From Ashinkailepas kermadecensis (Eukaryota; Arthropoda; Thecostraca; Neolepadidae), in contig JAOTOM010005053.1 of assembly GCA_034440615.1 (NCBI GenBank), forward strand, positions 654,001 to 718,000: DNA of 64,000 nt. The letters are read 5' to 3'. Shown here piece by piece: positions 63,120-64,000 of the stretch. A program made the translations under genes and the position numbers. Under the pieces are notes generated by a model. The model was not told the origin of the DNA and did not search any database. It saw only the letters and a list, made by a program, of their open reading frames with translations. Every line of letters begins with the position of its first letter. Within the stretch, counting starts at the first letter, position 1.

Positions 63120-63668
63120 GCTCAGGTCAGCTCAGGTCAGCTCGGGTCAGCTCAGTAACGCTCAGGTCAGCTCAGTCATGCTCAGGGCAGGCTACACCAG
63201 TGACGCTCAAGCCAGCCCAGGGCAGGCTACACCAGTGACGCTCAAGCCAGCCCAGGGCAGGCTACACCAGTGACGCTCAAGCCAGCCCAGGGCAGGTTAC
63301 ACCAGTGACGCTCAAGCCAGCCCAGGGCAGGCTACACCAGTGACGCCTATTGGTACGCGAGGCACGCTCACGCCAGCCCAGGGCAGGCTACACCAGTGAC
63401 GCCCGACTATTGCCAGTACCGGCGAGGCCACGCTCAGGTCAGGTAGTCATGCTCAGGGCAGGACACCAGTGACGCTCCGACTATTGCCAGTACCGGCGAG
63501 GCCACGCTCACGCAGAGGGCAGGCTACACCAGTGACGCTCCGACTATTGCCAGCGGGAGGCCAGGGCACACTATTGCCAGACGGCGAGGCCACGCTCAAG
63601 CCAGCCCAGGGCAGGCTACACCAGTGACGCTCCGACTATTGCCAGTACCGGCGAGGCCACGCTCACAC
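63120..63668. repeat. Minisatellite with damaged copies upstream of exon 1
   Basis: The first part is GCTCAGGTCA decamers, then ~45-bp units of GCCAGCCCAGGGCAGGCTAC + ACCAGTGACGCTCAA. From 63340 to 63620 units gain a CCGACTATTGCCAGTACCGG segment and show many small deletions, as in the 46-kb array. Confidence 0.9.
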
Positions 63669-64000
63669 CAGCTCAGGATTTCATTAGGTTAAGTGAGTCA
63701 GTTGAGTCAGCTTTGCATGAGAATGGAGCTTTTATTGTTCATACTGGGGAGTTACTTGGGTTGTCTGCGGAAAATAATCCCTCTCAGCATCCACGAACCT
63801 TTCCACCGAAACAAAATATTTATTAAAAAAACGAACTTCGGGTTAATTCTCCAAGCACCTGGTTGCTGCCAGTGGATAATGTTTCATACCGCGTATTGGA
63901 TAACATCGAACTTCAGAGTAGCCGGAGAAGTGACATTGTTATCACTACCACCACGGATGCCGAGTCAGTGGCGATGCATTCATTATACCGCTGCGGAATC
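63669..64000. other. Unique sequence at the right edge
   Basis: AT-rich with no recognisable exon, RNA gene or transposon. Confidence 0.5.

Overview
The window looks like animal, most likely arthropod, genomic DNA. Short exons are separated by kilobase-scale introns with canonical GT..AG splice sites. There are tRNA-derived SINEs, decayed non-LTR retrotransposons with reverse transcriptase and RNase H, a mariner/Tc1-like transposase relic, and a very high density of minisatellites. The recognisable gene resembles arthropod Short stop. A crustacean (for example a barnacle) would fit, but the species cannot be fixed from this sequence alone.

One protein-coding gene can be supported. It is a spectraplakin (shot; vertebrate homologues MACF1, dystonin, plectin) on the minus strand. 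I reconstructed 19 exons between 63105 and 32433. All splice phases agree, giving 1028 uninterrupted codons that cover most of the plakin domain, including the SH3 domain buried in a spectrin repeat (exons 10-11). The N-terminal actin-binding CH domains must lie beyond 64000. The spectrin rod and C-terminal EF/GAS2 region must lie at lower coordinates or outside the window. I found no further exon in 1-32432.

Layout. Positions 1-32400 are mostly tandem repeats (26, 67, 32, 39, 47, 89, 30, 26, 41, 33, 23, 23, 28, 22, 32 and 31 bp units), with a transposase relic at 3.4-4.0 kb and scattered SINEs. The largest array is about 2.7 kb of a 26-bp unit (16.2-18.9 kb), which leaves all three forward frames open without coding. 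Positions 32400-63100 are shot exons with repeat-laden introns, one LINE at 50.1-52.6 kb, and a second LINE at 54.36-55.65 kb split by a SINE. Positions 63100-64000 are a damaged-looking minisatellite and unique sequence.

Three signals stand out. (1) At five shot exons the neighbouring minisatellite contains copies of the exon's own splice junction, so arrays of in-register decoy splice sites sit beside the real ones. At exons 2 and 9 the repeat keeps the reading frame open and could add protein sequence. (2) The tRNA-derived SINEs and a LINE share a 3' end, and solo copies of that LINE tail flanked by target-site duplications are scattered through the window, which points to a SINE/LINE partnership. 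(3) Of 14 oriented retroelement copies, 13 lie in the sense direction of shot, and three of them abut 3' splice sites.
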